Source of the DNA: Trichoplax sp. H2
Lineage: Eukaryota; Placozoa; Uniplacotomia; Trichoplacea
NCBI GenBank assembly: GCA_003344405.1
Contig: NOWV01000038.1
Location: forward strand, 1 to 64,000
DNA: 64,000 nt
Direction of reading: 5' to 3'
Numbering within the stretch: the stretch's first letter is position 1; each line of letters starts with the position of its first letter. Shown here piece by piece: positions 60,742 to 64,000 of this stretch. A program made the position numbers and the translations under genes. The notes beneath the pieces are model-generated. The model was not told the origin of the DNA, did not search any database, and was given only the letters and a program-made list of their open reading frames with translations.

Positions 60742-62130
60742 GTAGTATGCATGTGGTAGTTTGCTGTCATGTTTAGTATCAAGCTAGTAAATATGAATGT
60801 CAAATTTTACCTTGCCTTAGTTCCACGTAAAGTCTGTGTCGATTCTACAGTTACTGTACTGTACTATAGTAGTTTATTTAGCTTCAACTATTAGCTAATT
60901 ACTTGGCCAATTTGGCTCAAGACTGGTGTTTTAGACCCATTTTTTCCGGTAGTTATATATATACAGTATATATATATAGTAACATATATATATATATATA
61001 TACTGTAGACTTGTAGTATGTATGTGGTAGTTTGCTGTCGTGTCTAGTATCAAGCTGGTAAATGTAAATGTCAAATTTTACCTTACCTTAGTTCCATGTA
61101 AAGTCTGTATCTATTCTGCAGTTACTATACTGTAATGTTGTAGTTATTAAGCTTCTCCTATCAAGCTAATTACTCGGCCAGTTTGGCTCAAGACTGGTGT
61201 TGTAGACCCATTTTTTTCCGGTAGTTATATATACAGTATATATAGAGAGAGAGAGACTTGTACAGTGGTATGTATGTGGTAGTTTGCTGTCGTGTCTAGT
61301 ATCAAGTTGGTAAATGTAAATGTCAAATTTTACATTGCCTTAGTTCCATGTAAAGTCTGTGTCTATTCTGCAGTTACTGTACAGTACAGCACTATGGTAG
61401 TTTGTTTAGCTTCTACTATTATGGGCCGCTAAGGTGCTTTTTCTTACGGGGGAGTTACGTCTGAAAGTGCATATTTCATCTATTTGTGTCTCTATGCATG
61501 TCTGCATATTACTGCATGGATGTTCCTATGTTGGTGCATTTAGTGTGGTATATATATACAGTAATAGTACTAGATATATCTGTTNNNNNNNNNNNNNNNN
61601 NNNNCATTTTTTTCCGGTAGTTATATATACAGTATATAGAGAGAGAGAGAGACTTGTAGTATGTATGTGGTAGTTTGCTGTCGTGTCTAGTATCAAGTTG
61701 GTAAATGTAAATGTCAAATTTTACATTGCCTTAGTTCCATGTAAAGTCTGTGTCTATTCTGCAGTTACTGTACAGCACTATGGTAGTTTATTTAGCTTCT
61801 ACTATTAGCTAATTAAATTAGTTGGACAATGTGGCTCAAGACTGGTGTTCTAAACGGTTGGACTAAACCCGATTTTTTCCGGTAGTTATATATATATATA
61901 TATACAGTATACATAGCGAGAAAGACAGAGACTTGTACAATGAATAGAACACAATCTCCATATGGGCCGCTAAGGTGCTTTTTCTTACTGGGGAGTTACG
62001 TCTGAAAGTGCATATTTCATCTATTTGTGTCTCTATGCATGTCTGCATATTACTGCATGGATGTTCCTATGTTGGTGCATTTAGTGTGGTATATATACAG
62101 TAATAGTACTAGATATATCTGTTATAAGTT
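60742..62130. repeat. Large tandem repeat, about 250-390-base units, four copies, with a second nested repeat
   Basis: Units start with GTATGTGGTAGTTTGCTGTC near 60742, 61013, 61267 and 61656, and run through TTGGTAAATGTAAATGTCAA, GTTCCATGTAAAGTCTGTG and GGCTCAAGACTGGTGTT to TTTTTTCCGGTAGTTATATA and a TA or GA microsatellite. A second element beginning GGGCCGCTAAGGTGCTTTTT is present twice (61424-61584 and 61964-62124), interrupting this pattern. Short frames here are not genes. Confidence 0.9.
61585..61604. other. Assembly gap (20 N) inside repeats
   Basis: The left flank matches the end of the element at 61964-62124; the right flank matches 61209 onward. The gap therefore sits at a collapse or expansion point of the repeat. 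Confidence 0.95.
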
Positions 62131-62842
62131 ATATATATTACTGTAATAAATCGATCAATTCCCACTTCTAGACTTGAGCATCAGGCAGTAGTAACATCTA
62201 AGCCTGAAATCCCTACTTGATTCAAACATGGAGATTACTAGAATGATTTACTACAAGAGTCTCTAGGGAGTTATACTACGGTGAACACGATTTGTTGTAC
62301 AGGACACTCCTTTAATAAGAATCCATGGGGGGTTAATGCTCTCAAACCAGCCGATAAACGCTGAGATTTAACGCCGACTATAATCAAGGTAAATCCCGTA
62401 CAGGCTCTTCTCTAGACTCTAGGTATACAGTATGGGCATATTAATTAATTAATTAATTCCGTGAGCAACGTCGAAAAGGGCAACACCTTAAAGACACTAG
62501 TCTACCTCCAGTACAGTACCTGTGTCATCAAGGTGAGTATTAGACTGGCCAACTGGGTAGAAAGCCGTTACAACATTCAAGCAGTCGAGCAAGGAGGAGA
62601 GAATCTCTTGCAGCATTTTCATCATCACTGGAATGACTGGATGCAATTTTCCCCATCGGGCTTGAAATTGTCAATCAGTTGGATCAAGGTTGTAAATTAC
62701 TGTTGAATGCGATTCTACCAACCAATTCTTCTTGACTTATTACATTGGAGTGGAATTGGCGCGTGTTACAAAGTGAAAGAGCTAACTGCAATTATTATCA
62801 ACAAATCGTGAGTAAATAGACCGTTGATCAGCACTCGGATCG
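62131..62842. other. Intergenic region, no supported gene
   Basis: An ATTA repeat run lies at about 62439-62458. The 80-codon frame that follows has no ATG start and no recognisable domain, so it is not called. Confidence 0.4.
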
Positions 62843-62902
62843 ATGGCAAACACATCAGTTGGCAGTACTAGTGGATCCAGTGTAGCTGCTGTTAATGCCA
62901 AG
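62843..62902 (+). CDS. Possible first coding exon of an unidentified gene
   Basis: ATG opens a Ser/Gly/Ala-rich stretch (MANTSVGSTSGSSVAAVNAK) ending exactly at a GT donor-like site (AAG, then GTACAA). Downstream the frame turns into low-quality sequence, as expected for an intron. No following exon could be tied to it before the end of the window, so this is only a candidate. Confidence 0.25.
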
Positions 62903-63265
62903 GTACAATCCATTCCAAAGTCTCCTTCTATACCACTTCAGATTGCAATCCATTCCTTTAGTCAATATAACGTTAACCATCAAGGGCAAGAATCCTTTTC
63001 ATTTTTTTCTTTTTTAATGTGCTACATCATGCGTAAGAGGGGAGACAAATCCATCCACCTCATTGAATCTTTCTTTTGATTATAATAATTGAAATAAGCA
63101 TATGATGATCATCATCATTGAATCAATCATAGTTATCGAATCAAGTCTTATATGCCTATAATAGAGTCAATACCAAGTAAGTAGGATATTGGAAAGGTGA
63201 AAAAGGACAGTACATAAAATATCGCCTGCAAAGGTTCGACCCGTACATTGCCAGTAAATCAACCA

Positions 63266-63665
63266 TTACAACGGGGGGGCTTGACGAGCTAATGGATTAG
63301 AAAGGGCAGATGGATCTTTTAGTCCTCTTTTTACGACGGGACTGCTAGAGCTCTTGATATCTTGTGGCCGCTTGCCACTGTATAGTTTACTAGCAAGATA
63401 GAATAAAATGTAACTGCTACGACATGCCCGTATACGATAATCTATTGAAGGAGATGCGTAGCCTAAAATAACATCTCCATTAACATCGCTACAAACTACT
63501 TTGAACCATCGACATGGTGTTGTAGAGAGCCATTTTTCCGCTAAAATCAATCCAATCGGATCGTTGATGGCACTATTTGCAATCACCACTCTCATATTCA
63601 TAAAGGGCAATATCCAGTCAGGAGTCATTTTCAGGTCAAATTTATGAAATCGATTTCTGGATGAG
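63266..63665 (-). CDS. Terminal exon of an unidentified protein
   Basis: An open minus-strand frame entered through a good acceptor (ATTTCAG at about 63666) and ended by a stop at 63266-63268, giving about 132 residues. It starts SSRNRFHKFDLKM and ends with a basic, Ser/Pro-rich tail. Codon quality and a mix of conserved-looking Trp, Cys and Tyr residues (WFKVVCSD, RSSYILFYLASK) suggest real coding sequence. I do not recognise the family. The rest of the gene would lie to the right, partly or wholly outside the window. Confidence 0.4.
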
Positions 63666-64000
63666 CTGAAATGCGATCATCGGTCAAACATGGTATACGA
63701 GTAGGATCCTGTATTCAAATTTTCATCACACGAGTGGGATAATTCATAATGATGCCATCAAATCACAAAAATTTAGACCTCAATCTTAGTATAAAAAATG
63801 AGACAGTCCTGAGTTTCTACTGGCAAGTTATTATTTTTGTCCTGTTAATCTATTGGGCTTTTTTGCATCCTTGATTGATACAGTCATAAATGTCCCCCCC
63901 CCCAAAAAAAAAAGTTTAAAATGCTACAATCACTGTCCAACACAAGGACAACAGGAGCAGGTTTACGTCGTAGATTTGATCCATGGAGGATGTAGGTAGA
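63666..64000. other. Window end, nothing recognisable
   Basis: Contains a C10 run followed directly by A11 at 63894-63914. No exon seen; it may be intron of the gene ending at 63266. Confidence 0.4.

Noticed and set aside
63360-63520. Resemblance of RWFKV plus SSYILFY to the end of a ubiquitin-specific protease domain
   Set aside because: The histidine box that should precede these segments in a USP is missing, so the similarity is too weak to name a family.

Overview
This window is AT-rich eukaryotic nuclear DNA from an animal. The recognisable genes are metazoan: a centriolin, a PINK1 kinase, a POMGNT1 glycosyltransferase, a BTB-Kelch protein, a TTC16-type TPR protein, a eukaryotic queuine tRNA-ribosyltransferase and a C1orf52-type protein. 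Most introns are short (about 60-500 bases) with GT-AG ends, gene spacing is fairly compact, and the intergenic DNA is full of CTGTACAG-type palindromes. A placozoan (Trichoplax-like) genome is my best guess. That is inference from gene content and style; I could not search a database.

Layout. 1-2.5 kb: no gene, one assembly gap, a C-poor stretch. 2.5-14 kb: two tandem copies of a unit of about 5.5 kb, plus a relic of a third copy, each holding a minus-strand gene for a putative cell-surface receptor (signal peptide, Ig-like ectodomain, one membrane helix, TIR/SEFIR-like tail). The middle copy (8155-11761) is open throughout; the first (2778-5963) is a pseudogene; the third is one damaged exon. 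14-21.7 kb: two strong hairpins, an orphan ORF, and satellite-like tandem repeats around a second gap. 21.75-30.04 kb: centriolin on the plus strand, 19 exons, 1960 codons. 31.6-34.1 kb: BTB-Kelch on the minus strand, with a 28-base first coding exon. 36.7-40.1 kb: TTC16-like, 10 exons. 40.1-44.9 kb: repeats. 44.9-46.9 kb: POMGNT1-like in one exon. 48.7-51.8 kb: QTRT1-like, 9 exons. 52.7-53.3 kb: C1orf52-like on the minus strand. 55.7-59.5 kb: PINK1, 13 exons. 59.5-62.8 kb: tandem repeats and a third gap. 62.8-64 kb: edges of one or two unidentified genes.

The exon chains were assembled by hand from splice signals, reading phase and remembered homology. For the receptor, centriolin, BTB-Kelch, TTC16, QTRT1 and PINK1 models the exon lengths sum to a multiple of three and all phases agree, which is strong internal support. 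The housekeeping genes are not functionally linked: centrosome (centriolin), mitophagy (PINK1), dystroglycan-type O-mannosyl glycans (POMGNT1), tRNA queuosine (QTRT1), and probable Cullin-3 adaptor work (BTB-Kelch). The best candidate for something undescribed is the Ig/TIR-SEFIR-like receptor cluster at 2.5-14 kb.
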